From the NCBI RefSeq assembly GCF_010389155.1, contig NC_057761.1, positions 5,768,501-5,832,500 of the forward strand: a DNA stretch of 64,000 nt, in the 5' to 3' direction. A model generated the notes under the pieces. The model was not told the DNA's origin and ran no database searches. It worked only from the letters and a program-made list of their open reading frames with translations. The stretch's first letter is position 1. Each line of letters opens with the position of its first letter. The position numbers and the translations under genes were made by a program. The stretch comes from Erigeron canadensis. Lineage: Eukaryota; Streptophyta; Magnoliopsida; Asterales; Asteraceae. Of the stretch, positions 54,067-64,000 are shown in pieces.

Positions 54067-55240
54067 TTATATCCAAACCTAACTTGCACTATATTATGAG
54101 TAAGGATACGTAATAGCGCAAAAAGTAGTTTTTGACCTTTAGATTAGATGACCTTCGCTGTCTTTGATTGGATGGAAACAAATATTTAAAGTGGTTGAAG
54201 TTGAAACTCGCGCATTCTTGGGAAATTAAAATTCGATCTCGTGTCTCCAAGTCAACCTCCCCTCCACTAGTTTCCAAAGAAAATTTAAGCTGGCCACTTA
54301 ATCTAAGACCAAATGGTTACAATAAATACATTTATATCAGATATTTTTCAACTCATACAAAAATTATCCGTTGTAATCCGTACCCAGCTTGCATTCTGCT
54401 CGTCTTTCCACCTCTGTGGTTAATACTAGAATATTTTGGATGTTATCAAGCAGTTTGAGAATTTCATTATATATAAATGTTCATGTTTATGAGATTGTGA
54501 ATGTGAGTTCTGATGGTATCTAACTAAACAGATGTTACAAATAATCCATATCTCTACTAAGCTTATAAAGATTTCTTCATTAGTAGAACACTGAAACTCA
54601 AAGTACCGACTTCAAAGTATCTTACTTGATAATTCATACATTGAATTGGGATCGGGGGATTTGAACTTTTCCATCCCCACGTCATACCCAGCTATATTAA
54701 TTGGGGATCCTGTCCACACACCCTGATCAAATCCGGTATGGATATCGGATTCCCATCAGTTACGGCCATAAGCCCCGTAAGGTTAACTTTTGCATTCATA
54801 GACACGAGCATGAAACACCAAAGTTGCAAATATAACTAATCTTAAATACATTGATCTCTGATTCTGGCAGTGAATAAGAACTGCAAATATCGACCTTAGA
54901 AACAATCACAGCTTGCTCGATTAAGGGGGTAGTGAACTCCATCAAACCCACAAGTATATGCTGTCCCCTGGCCACTAAATGAATTTAAGATCAGTCTCAT
55001 TTGCAACTTGAGATATCTAAACACTGAGAAGACTTTTTGCCTGCTCTCATTTGTATATGAATCAGATCTTATTTGAGATTTTAACAATAACAATGCAACT
55101 ATGTTTCCATCAATAAAAACCGCAAAAAAAATAAATAAATAAATAAAAAAGAAATTCCTTCGATTAAAAAAACCAGCTTCTATAATGAACATGTAGTCAA
55201 CAAATTACAACCTATTACAAGAAGGAAGATTGAATGCAGC
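54067..55240. other. Intergenic sequence downstream of Sen2, no gene recognised
   Basis: Holds the likely 3' UTR of the Sen2 gene in its right part and otherwise non-coding sequence. Open frames of 62-98 codons here show no domain. (AAAT)n tract near 55125-55150. Confidence 0.55.
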
Positions 55241-55969
55241 TTACTTCAAACCAAATCCTTGATCCTCCCTACAGAGTTCTGCACTCCATCTTGTGATCGT
55301 TCGCTCTTCTACACTATATCCATCCAAACAAGAAGGTGAAGAAGCAGTCATCTTTTCACCATTTCGGTTCACATGAAGAATCAGCAACGTCTTTGCAACA
55401 CCACCACAAAGCCGAAGCATGCTTTGAAAATCAGTCCAAACTCTCAACCGATCATTACCACCCCCCTTCCCATCAGAAAAAACCAGTACGGCGAATTCAG
55501 AATGAACGCATGAAGGATGGTGACGGTATGCAACAAAATCAACACCAAATTGACACCCAGACCTCACCACCCAATTCTTGTCCCGTAGATGAGAATAAGC
55601 CTTAAAAAGATCCGGGAAAGCTATTTTTTTGGAAGTCATGTACTCCCATAGTTCATTATCGTTTTTTACACTACCATCGCCCTCTTCTATCTTTATACAT
55701 TTTAAACAAAAGTAAAGATAAAAGGCTTCCTCTAAAGTAAACTGAAACCACTGATCTTCATCGACTGTCGTTTCTGGTCGACCAAAACAGGTTTGGTTCA
55801 GAAGGTTGGTTTGTTCCGGATTACAAGCAAGACGAACACTACAGCCCGAAAGTATTCCTTTGGAATCGGATTTAATTAGAGAAGATTTAAGATCTAAAAT
55901 CGACTTCGAAATAGGATTTCTAAGTGCTTCCATTTCTGCCCCTTTCCCCTTCCATCTGGGTCCACCCAT
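55241..55969 (-). CDS. SEN2: tRNA-splicing endonuclease subunit Sen2-like, single coding exon, 242 aa
   Basis: This subunit cuts introns from precursor tRNAs as part of the SEN complex. The protein starts MGGPRWKGKG. The N-terminal domain (about 1-95) includes CFGRP near 61-65 and the Phe/Leu-rich segment FTLEEAFYLYFCLKC. The C-terminal nuclease domain has ELWEYM (106-111), AYSHLRDKNWVVRSGCQFG and VDFVAYRHHPSCVHSEFAVL. The catalytic triad is Tyr148, His156 and Lys193 (in GGVAKTLLILH); the Tyr-His spacing of eight agrees with yeast Sen2. It ends with GYSVEERTITRWSAELCRED. The length fits plant homologues, with no frame damage. It is the only intact cellular gene seen. A 5' UTR intron is likely (acceptor near 55977, donor near 56248). 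Transposon fragments lie on both sides. Confidence 0.92.
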   Translation of the reverse strand: MGGPRWKGKGAEMEALRNPISKSILDLKSSLIKSDSKGILSGCSVRLACNPEQTNLLNQTCFGRPETTVDEDQWFQFTLEEAFYLYFCLKCIKIEEGDGSVKNDNELWEYMTSKKIAFPDLFKAYSHLRDKNWVVRSGCQFGVDFVAYRHHPSCVHSEFAVLVFSDGKGGGNDRLRVWTDFQSMLRLCGGVAKTLLILHVNRNGEKMTASSPSCLDGYSVEERTITRWSAELCREDQGFGLK

Positions 55970-56370
55970 TACAACCCTTCAGAAAATTAGTTGAAACATA
56001 TGAGTCAGCACAAAACTAACAGCAAACATGAGGATATCTAAAATAATTTATACAAAGAAACATCTAAATTTGTCATCAATCATATTAGAATTTTACAAAG
56101 ATTGATCTAATCTAAATGCAAAATAAACAAGATATACACCTCAAGATTAACAACTTAAAAAAAGCAATCATTATCATTGAATCATTACAACTAAACAAAC
56201 AATTATTATAAATATATATACTAATAAATAATTTAGGGGGGAAAAAACCTGATCTTCGCGAAGAATTCGCTGCTGACCTGAAGTTACAAAGAAAAAAAAA
56301 AGTCTAAGAAAAATCTAAATAAATTAGGAATTAAGCCGCCATTATTATTTTACTGGACGGCTGGACCTGC
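55970..56370 (-). promoter_or_regulatory. Sen2 5' UTR with probable intron, and promoter region
   Basis: On the minus strand GAAGATCAG then GTTTTTTCCCC gives a donor at 56248. CTAATTTTCTGAAG gives an acceptor ending at 55977, eight bases before the ATG. The sequence between is AT-rich. No clear TATA box is seen upstream, so the start of transcription is unknown. Confidence 0.4.
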
Positions 56371-56692
56371 AATGGTTGGAAATTTCACGTCGGGATTCGA
56401 CAACGGGAAGTCTGGCATATGTTATCTTAACCGGGTTGTGCTAGAGAGTTATCTCGAAGTAGAAATGTCTATTTTAAATACCCGATGGGGAAAACCTTCT
56501 ACTAATCCACCCAAGGGCACAACGATTAATAAAGGCAAGCCCCGTCCATCAGACTTGAACCTGCGTATACCCAAACCAAGCCCTCGTAAAAGGACTTAAT
56601 TCCTATGTCCTCCTTAAGGTTTGAACAGAAGACCTCTTGCAAGAGGGGATGGTTTTTCAACTACCGAGGTAAAGCTCAAGGACTATGTTTAA
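56371..56692 (-). mobile_element. Possible SINE-like sequence
   Basis: On the minus strand CTGTTCAAACCTT (56619-56631) resembles a pol III B box. Upstream of it are CTCTTGCAAGAGGTC and CTTTACCTCGGTAGTTG in the place of an A box. No tail or target duplication is evident, so the assignment is weak. The plus-strand frames of 67-75 codons here have no family features. Confidence 0.25.
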
Positions 56693-56730
56693 CTAGTACA
56701 ACTCGAGCCCGCCCCGTATTGCGGGTCTTC
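56693..56730 (-). mobile_element. Candidate Helitron 3' terminus, minus strand
   Basis: Read on the minus strand: CCCGCAATACGGGG hairpin, about 16 bases, then CTAG followed by T. This fits a Helitron 3' end whose body would extend to higher coordinates, across the duplicated MULE end. The 5' TC end was not located. Confidence 0.3.
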
Positions 56731-56969
56731 AATTTTCTTTTTAAAATGATTGTGTTATTTTTAAGTATTTGTGTTGAATCTCTAAAAGTCAACTTAAAAA
56801 TCATTTAGTTATCGATAAGTTTGTTTCAAATATTTAGTCAATGGTAAAACCACATTATCTTCCATCTGAGCGTTGCGGAGTATCAATTTATTGAAATTGC
56901 ATTTTGTTACTTATAATGTGTCAGTTATATATTAGCTTAAAACTTTTACCATATAATATATATATATAT

Positions 56970-57590
56970 ATATAAAAAGGTAAATGAGTGTTACCTCGTC
57001 TAAAAAATGGTTTACTGGAAAAAAGAGTAGAACAAATAACGGATGGCTGGCCGGCAAAAATATTAGTCGCCGGAAAACAATATCGCCGGAGTAAACCGGA
57101 AAAGTTTCAAATCTGTTTTCCCGTATATCAATGGTGGAAAATAGATTCCCCGCAAAACTGGTACGCCGGAAAATATAATCGCCGGAAAAATGTCGCCACT
57201 AAAAATACGCCTGAAAATGGACTCCGGGAGGCCGGAAAACGTAGATGGTGTAAAAAAGAACGTTGATAATGATGATGAGGAGATAGATGGTCGGATTTGT
57301 GAGTTATACTAATGGAGAAGAATGGACTTTTTGGAGAAATTAAAAGTTTTTACGGAGGAGTAAAATGGAGAAGACGAACGAAGAAGAAGAAGAGGGCTGC
57401 CTTGTTTATATCGACGATGGATAGTGGGGGGACCCACTATTTGCGGCGACGTCGCCGCTAATAGTGGGCTCCACACCCACGTGATTCGGCCAGTGACAGC
57501 CGTTGACTGACAGATGGGGGACCCACTATTTGCGGCGACGTCGCCGCTAATAGTGGGTGGTCGGGTTACGCGCTTCGTTTCTCTATTGAG
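56970..57590 (-). mobile_element. Near-identical copy of the MULE right end, with promoter and 5' UTR exon
   Basis: From AAAAAGGTAAATGAGTG to GTTACGCGCTTCGTT this matches 48880-49506 with eight substitutions by eye, all transitions, and one 21-bp deletion near the end. It retains both palindromic motifs (57443-57458 and 57533-57548), the TATA box and the splice donor (56994), but nothing of the companion's coding exons. The left border coincides with a (TA)n run just inside the donor. It points towards the Sen2 gene 1 kb away. Confidence 0.85.
57405..57411 (-). promoter_or_regulatory. TATA box in the MULE-end copy
   Basis: Same ATATAAA box and CT-rich leader as at 49312; directs transcription towards the Sen2 gene. 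Confidence 0.4.
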
Positions 57591-58279
57591 ATTTTTATGA
57601 GCTGTTGACCGGATTTAATGATTCTTTGATAGAAAAGAAAACTGAGAATTTGATTGTTTGAAAAACTTGACAAAATACAGGACATCAAAAAATATATATA
57701 ATATCAATGATTGACCTAAATAATTTCTATAAATATAAAGTTGTTTAAGGTTTTGAAAAGTAAGACACCCATTATGCTTTAATAGAAAATAATACCCATG
57801 CAATGCACGGTGTTTGATGATTGAAATATTTAAGTTTTTGTATAAATCAATTCCTGAACTTCAATTAATATATGCATCTAGGGTGATGATTAGCGGCAGC
57901 CAAGTAAGCCGGCCGCCGGCTTTGATTTATCTAAATGTCTGTTTTTATTTGTTGATAGAAAGACTGAGAAATAATTGATGTAAAAGGGGGTAGTGTAATT
58001 ATTTAAAAGGTTGAAGGATCAACATATTTCATTAAGGGTAGTTGAGGTAATCATAGATGCGATGGTAGAATACACTTTAGAGGTGAAAGGCAAAAGTGTC
58101 TTTTCAATTAACTTTTGTTGAAAGGTGGAGGACGTTGCCTCTTTATGAGATAGTACAGGTAAGGGAGTATAGAAGTGTAGATAAGGATGTATAGATATGG
58201 ATATAGATTTCAAATCAATAATATACCTTGAAATCTGTAACAGCAGCATTGTTATTATTATTAAGAAGCTGGTGTTGTA
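57591..58279. other. Non-coding sequence, no gene recognised
   Basis: AT-rich, with an ACCCATGCAATGCACGGTG word at 57794 that resembles Helitron-type hairpins but lacks a CTAG end. The 131-codon minus frame at 58019-58414 is only meaningful in its right part (see the next entry). Confidence 0.5.
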
Positions 58280-58510
58280 GAAGATGGTCATTTCTTTGTA
58301 CTCAAACAGTAGCCTATCAGCCTCTAGATCCTCTTTCTTTTTTTTTCCTCCAATTGAATCCTGCATAGCTGCGTAGCTCTTCCGGATGATTGGATAGAGC
58401 TTCCTCATCTGCACTTGCTTTCTCTGCTAATTCTTTTCTGATTTGCTTCCGCTTCTCCTTCTTCAAAGCCTTACATTTCTCCTTTCTTCGGTTTTTCGGT
58501 GGTCTTGTTT
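58280..58510 (-). pseudogene. Scrap of the N-terminal exon of a C3H5/ZRSR2-like gene
   Basis: On the minus strand one frame reads KKEKRKQIRKELAEKASADE then EALSNHPEELRSYA. A second frame continues with EADRLLFEYKE. Lys/Glu-rich text of this order (KEKRKQIRKE, then a DPEE-like word, then DRxLFEERE-like) is characteristic of the start of plant U2AF35-related CCCH proteins. It belongs to the same gene type and strand as the exons at 32270-33656. Frame changes show it is broken. The resemblance is to a compositionally biased region, so confidence is limited. Confidence 0.4.
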
Positions 58511-59115
58511 AGAAGGTGGTTGCCGGTTTACTTATCTTCAACTGTTGGATATGCTTTAGTATATGGGTTGTGTTTTAACCAGCTCTATTTTCCCAAAATA
58601 ATCCACAAATGCTTTAAAACATTAATTGATTAATAGAATCTACTCTTTACCATATTCATATTCATAATTATAACTCACAAAGACATATATTATTACAACA
58701 CTCACGCAATGCAGCGGGAAAAACTATAGTATAACTTTTTGATTTTCAGCAGTGAGTGTTCTTTAATGATATCTTGCATTTTGTTCTAAATTTGACCCGA
58801 ATCTGACTGGAATATCCAAAACTAACCTCTGAGGCACTGATCAGATACAAACAACTATGAAATATGCATAGACTTGCGGATTCAATTAACAAACTAGTGA
58901 TAAAAGAAGCAAACACCAATTAGTTCAGCCACAGAATTCAGTGATGAACCAAACGACATATCAGTTTACAAATACCAAATATACGAAGCCACACATTTTA
59001 GACAAATCACTTTGCAAACACCAGATAAGTTTGCAAAAAGACTGACCAAACAAACACATACCACACACAATCCTAAATCACAACTATACCAACAAATCAA
59101 CTGAATTAAGCTAAA

Positions 59116-59334
59116 ATGAACATTAACCCATATGGAACCATCTATAAACTACTGATAAACCGATTAACTATGGGCGACCTAAGTGCTGAGCAAAAAGAAA
59201 ACTGTTGGAAACTGAGCAACAAACAACTAATCAACCTAATAACTAACGACGAGCAAATAACTAGAATGATATATCAAATGAGCAAGTACCAACTACTGAT
59301 CATTCAATATTTCTACCGATCAAGAAACAAATAA
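59116..59334 (+). other. Open frame in LTR-like sequence, probably not a gene
   Basis: A 72-residue frame of ordinary composition (Leu, Ile, Asn, Lys), no domain, inside repeat sequence. Recorded only because no other feature lies here. Confidence 0.1.
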
Positions 59335-59965
59335 AAGGCATACATAAAACAAATACCACACATACACGTAATTGATCATTGAATACCAAAAATGCAAATA
59401 TTTCTACCACAAAGAATACAAGATCAAAAGCACGGCACAAGTATATATATTGAAGATGACCTATTTCACACAGCAAAAAGATCTTAATTTTCAACCTGAG
59501 ATATACAATATGGACAGACCAATTTTAAATCCACTCCCATGAAATTTTCAGTCTCAAATTAAAGCTTAAAATAGGAATGATATTGAAAAATCCACACAAA
59601 ACTTCTGCACATAAAATCCGCGCACTCAATTTTAAACTTGAAAACGGATAAATAAAGGACCCAACAAATAGGCTTATCGAACAAACATCCTTTCATTCAG
59701 GCTTTTTAACAAACAGATTGCGTGCAAGCAATTAATTGATCATAGTTGAGAGGAAAATTATCTATATTACTTGTAGACGAATAAGAGGATCCGAAATCTC
59801 AACAAGACTTGATTGAACACCTAGAAACGGATTCGAAGGAGCTTTGCATTGAGAGAGGGAGGTTTAAGATTTGCATTGATGGTCCCTGACCATCACTTTC
59901 CTATTTGTCATTTTAAGTTCCTCGACTCTATCAACGCTACGTTTAAGGTTTTACTTGCTATTGGG

Positions 59966-61060
59966 TAGGGGTGGTAATCGAGTCGAGCTGTTCGCGAGCT
60001 GCTCGAGCTCGAACTCGTTTAAACCGAGTTCAAGTTTAACTTTTTCGAATTCGAGTCGATCCCGTACAAAAAAAAAGGAGCTGGATTAGTTAGACGAGCC
60101 GAGCTTTACAAATATATTTTAGGTTCGGCTCGCTCGAAAGATCGATTACTTTTTCGATCCGAACGAGCCGGGCGAGCTTTACGAGCTACTCGAGTTAGTC
60201 GAGCTACTCGAGCCTTGGTATACATGGTTAAAAATATCACTTATATTTTAGTAAGGAGAGTTGAACTCATGACCTACAAGTTTAATGGGGGACCCTTTAA
60301 CCACCAAGGACAACCATCTTTTTATTATTATCCTTACATATATTTTATATAAAAGCTCAAATCTTTAAGTCTTTAACCATTGCTTAAATAAAAATATAAA
60401 TCAAGACTAAATATTTTAATAGTGTATCAAAAGAGTAAGTATTAGTTAATCGATCATTTTAATTTATAGTAATGTGATCATTTTTATTTCAATAGTTATC
60501 ATTTTAATCGATCATTTTTATTTATAATAATGTGATCAAAGTTTCGATTATACACGAATAAGGATCGATAAATGTTTAATGGTAACATAATTGATAACTA
60601 ATACATATTAGGCATTATTTAGTACTAAAACGAAAACAAATATCATATAGTTGATTTTGTCCAAAGTTCTTTTTACAAGGATAACATATAAATGTATAAA
60701 GTAACTAACTTTATTTCAATATTGGACATTTTAATAGATTGTTTCCATTCATATTAATGTGATCAAAGTTTTGAGTATACACGAATAAGGATCGATAAAT
60801 GTTTAATGGTAATATGTACCGTTCTATAACACGAGCTAATCGAGCTCGAGCTCCTAAACATGGAAATGAACTAAGTTAATTCTACAAGTATTCAAATAAC
60901 TATACGAGCTTCGAACTCGAGCTCAAACACTAATGAGTCGAGTCGAGCTCGAGCTCAATTTTGAAAATTTATATGAGCTCGAGCTCGATTCGAGTAATAA
61001 TTAAACAAACAAGCCTAAATATCCATAAACTCGACTCGACTCGGCTCGTTACCACCCCTA
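59966..61060. mobile_element. Non-autonomous hAT element (1095 bp), TSD CTATTGGG
   Basis: Ends TAGGGGTGGTAATCGAGTCGAG and, in reverse, TAGGGGTGGTAACGAGCCGAG, with a perfect 8-bp duplication CTATTGGG at 59958-59965 and 61061-61068. Subterminal regions are dense in GAGCTCGAGCTCG. An internal direct repeat (about 60520-60590 and 60760-60820) shares ACACGAATAAGGATCGATAA. No transposase. Confidence 0.92.
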
Positions 61061-61076
61061 CTATTGGGAATACTTA

Positions 61077-61301
61077 GGGGTTCTTCATTCACCAAATGTT
61101 TTTTAAGGAATTACAATCCGTTAAATGAATAGAAATCTTAAAGTTTTAAAATATATCATTTGTTTGGTTGACAGAATTCGTCAGAATCTAGTTAAAGGAA
61201 TTTAATTGTAAACTATAAGAAATGACAAAATTACCCATTATTAATTTTTATAATTCATTTTCATTTTTTTTTTAATAACAACAATATCACTCATCATTTT
61301 C

Positions 61302-61350
<49 letters not shown>

Positions 61351-61946
61351 ATTGATGCTTAGAAAAAGAATTCTAATAATATAGATAAGATCGATCTACA
61401 AGCCATAAACCATCCCACCAAATAATTTTTTTTTCATCTTCAGTATATCATCATCGTCTCACAATCTCACCTACAACTTTCTTTCTTTTATTCAATCTAT
61501 ACCAAAATTCCATAAAACATCATTTTTCTTGTATCCAATAACCATGGATAACAAACAAACTATCATATAAGAATAACAACCCGATGGAGTCTAGATTGGG
61601 CTAAGGTCAGTTATCAAAAGTAACTCTGACGGGAATCACTAGAAACAACAGTGGTGATGGATGATGATTGATGTTTAGATCTACGACACTTCAAATCAGA
61701 ATCCAAAGTGGGGAAGTTTTTTATTTGGGCGTATAGTTGTGAAAGAGTATTTTGTAAATTTGATGAATTCTTTGGAATGTTAAACATTACATCTAATTTG
61801 TGAAGGAATTGTGAATTCTCTGTTTTAGGGAATTTGATGAAATTTTTTCAATTCCTTCATTCATTCATGAACCAAACAAGTGAAATGAATGAAATTCTAA
61901 TTCTAATTCCTATGAATTCTAATGAATTCCATGAACCAAACACTCC
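61077..61946. mobile_element. Tourist-like (PIF/Harbinger) element (870 bp), TSD TTA
   Basis: Left GGGGTTCTTCATTCACC, right in reverse GGAGTGTTTGGTTCATGG, flanked by TTA (61074-61076, 61947-61949). It begins only nine bases beyond the hAT element's duplication. Contains an (AAT)n run at 61306-61348. Subterminal GAATTC/TTCATT words are repeated. Non-coding. Confidence 0.6.
61306..61348. repeat. (AAT)n microsatellite
   Basis: About 14 AAT units inside the Tourist-like element. Confidence 0.95.
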
Positions 61947-62190
61947 TTATTAACTTACCAAACGCTCAACTTTACTTTAATTACTTTCATTTGACTCACA
62001 TTAATCATAAACATATTAATCACATAATTCATTTAGACACACAAACTTGATAAAATCTAACGTTGAATAACAGACAAGTCAACAATCAAACATAAAAGAT
62101 TCGGAATGTTACATTGGGATTTTTCGATTTTGGGGCTTCTATTTTTATTTTCTTGGCTTTATATTGCCAGAGTTGAAGCCACTAGCCAAT

Positions 62191-64000
62191 TGTAACACCC
62201 TGCTTTATAAAATTGTGAATTTCAAAAATTTTCAACTTTAAAAATAACACCGTTAATAAAATGCGTAAGCGACTTTTAAAAATCCCAAACATAATGAATG
62301 TCTTAAAAAGGTGTTACCAACCAGTATCATCACAATAATATAAATGAAATCCACAATCAATCTCCATAAAAATAGTCAACGTAATAAAAGCCAAAAGGAC
62401 TAAATAAATAAGTCTACTTAAATAGTGCAACTATGGGTAACTAAAGCCAACGTCCAAAAGCTCCAATAATAGCTACCCATCTCACAAGCAAGCTACTAGC
62501 CACTGATCAATACCTAACCTGATGGCACAACACATTTTCACAAAACAAGTGTCAGCTATTAAAGCTGAGTAAGATAACAGGTTAGTATAAATAAAAGGAT
62601 TGTCGATTTAAACACTTTAATAAATCAACTCATGCATATATATTAAGGCACAAATAACAAAACATAAACTGCATAATAAGGATTATCAAATCCTATAATG
62701 TGCCTAGCAATCCTCCATAGCCACCAATATCCACATAACTACATAAGCTGCATAAATCAACAAAAGGTTATGCCATAATAAACTACATATAAAGGTTGTA
62801 TGAGGCGGCTAAATAGCCAAATACGGATCCCCACACCCGACTTGATGGGTAGACCTTACGGTGGTCCATCTATGTCGTTATGGATAGTCATAACCAAATC
62901 CATGAGTATTCCGTTAACACCAAGTGGTCAACCACGACACCCGAAATACTCTAAACACCAGGTTGTATTCACAAGAGAACATGATCAGGGTCCCAAGTGA
63001 CGCCATAGCACACTCTGCCTAAATAGACGTCATGTGGGTTAAGCTTAATTCTTACACCAATGCTCGAGACTTTCACCAAACGATATATTAAAATATATCA
63101 CACCAATATCTACATAATATTTTAGGGCCCTTAAACGTGCACGTGACATGGCAACCTAATTCATGTCTAGTGTACTATGTGTACAAGTCCACATAAATCA
63201 TCTACCACACAATCAACAAGCTACATATATCAACAACACAACATTAAACTCATTTCTACCCAAGCATGCTTTAACAACACCCAAAAACCTTCCACATATA
63301 TCTCACATCCAACATATGCATGAGATAGTTGAAACAACTTAAATAGAGAGTTTACTTATTAAAACTAAGTTTTGTTGTGTCCTCAGGTGTCAAAAGTAAG
63401 TTATCTTACCTTTTGAGAGCTTCACAAACCACAACTAATAATAGTTTACCAAACTTGTTATATATCCCCAACTACCTATAAACGACGAATATATAAATAT
63501 GTCAAACAAAAGGACTACGCAAAAACGTAGATAATATCCACAATAAAGTCACGAAAATAGTAAACATTAATACTGCCAAGTTTAGTATCACCAAATAACC
63601 CTTTATTTATCTTAGCTTTGTGCCTGCTATGATCTGACAAAAATGAAGACAAGCTAGAACAGTATATATAGGTCTCGACATGTAGCAGCCACTTGCAACA
63701 CAACTGATTCCTTTTATTTTGATAAAACACCAAGTGAAACAATAATAACTGTACCATTTTATACATATAGCGATTAGCACACAAATAAGGGATTACTTCT
63801 TCTTGCTTGTCCAAAATGACCTCACTGAAAAAAAATGGGTTTTGCCTTTCTCTTTTTTTTTGATAGATACTGACTTTAAAATAAATGACAACTTTAACTT
63901 GACTACTCACATTCAATATAAATAACACCCTCTATTATTATAATACAGGTAGTTACCTCAATTTACATATATTATGAATAAATATCACCAAGGACAAATT
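62191..64000 (-). repeat. LTR of the TGTAACA family, running off the window
   Basis: Starts TGTAACACCCTGC 77 bp after the previous LTR. It contains the family segments CACTTGATGGG or CCGACTTGATGGGTAGACC (62838), GGTGGTCCATC, GGGCCCTTAAACGTGCACGTG (63123) and AGTTATCTTACC (63400), in the order seen at 19044-20240 and hence minus-oriented. The other end is beyond the window. The frame at 63515-63928 shows no known domain. Confidence 0.65.

Larger units (their letters stand above)
58740..62113 (-). repeat. Partial LTR of the TGTAACA family, with two nested elements
   Basis: The right end is ...GATTCGGAATGTTACA (minus-oriented LTR start). TCTATATTACTTGTAGACGA (59760-59780) aligns with the LTR at 19044 (20856-20880), and AAAACTAACCTCT (about 58820) with 20658. 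The expected left end TGTAACACCC is absent, so the LTR is cut short and its left limit is approximate. It is interrupted by a hAT element (59966-61060) and a Tourist-type element (61077-61946). Confidence 0.5.

Overview
This is a nuclear window from a flowering plant with a large, transposon-rich genome. The evidence is spliceosomal introns, plant-type Copia and Gypsy retroelements, MULE, hAT, PIF/Harbinger and SINE-like elements, and a plant-type tRNA-splicing endonuclease gene. A eudicot is likely. Asteraceae is a guess from the look of the retroelements and cannot be proven here. I see no rRNA, tRNA gene, CRISPR array or bacterial operon. Only one ordinary cellular gene looks intact: a tRNA-splicing endonuclease subunit Sen2 gene at 55241-55969 on the minus strand. 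Almost everything else is transposons nested in transposons.

Layout. 1-448 is the reverse transcriptase end of a decayed Ty3/gypsy element. It is followed by a Copia-like LTR remnant (about 449-3110) and a possible Helitron 3' end (3643-3670). 3956-18645 is one PIF/Harbinger element (TTA target duplication, matching inverted ends) swollen to 14.7 kb. It holds a solo LTR (4480-7324) and part of a Tat/Athila-like Gypsy element. That Gypsy part is itself cut by a second solo LTR (9810-12980) and by a complete small minus-strand LTR element (13097-15916) that carries an antisense ORF. 18790-22310 is a long-TIR element holding a third solo LTR (19044-21311). 22311-32155 is AT-rich and holds LTR debris, a SINE, MITEs, a perfect 34-bp hairpin and a 2.4-kb TIR element. 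32270-33656 holds broken exons of a CCCH/U2AF35-related splicing-factor gene. 34120-40600 is a hAT transposase pseudogene split by a Copia element of nearly complete structure (34589-39676, 5-bp duplication GCGAC). A second hAT relic lies head-to-head with it (40810-41890).

The most interesting system is 42513-49500: a roughly 7-kb two-gene DNA transposon. On the plus strand, a four-exon gene encodes a 1027-residue MULE transposase fused to a C-terminal OTU cysteine protease, with the transposase and protease catalytic residues visible. Convergent to it on the minus strand is a five-exon Transposase_24 (Ptta/En/Spm-type) companion gene that splices in phase but carries one in-frame TGA. The ends carry copies of a 16-bp palindrome (GCGGCGACGTCGCCGC), and the left end has a 134-bp near-perfect palindrome. 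A 98-99% identical copy of the element's right end, with the companion's TATA box, 5' UTR and splice donor, sits at 56970-57590 pointing towards the Sen2 gene.

The rest (49757-64000) is hAT MITEs with 8-bp duplications, a fourth solo LTR (51518-54061), Sen2, further LTR material with nested hAT and Tourist-type elements, and a final LTR that runs off the window end.
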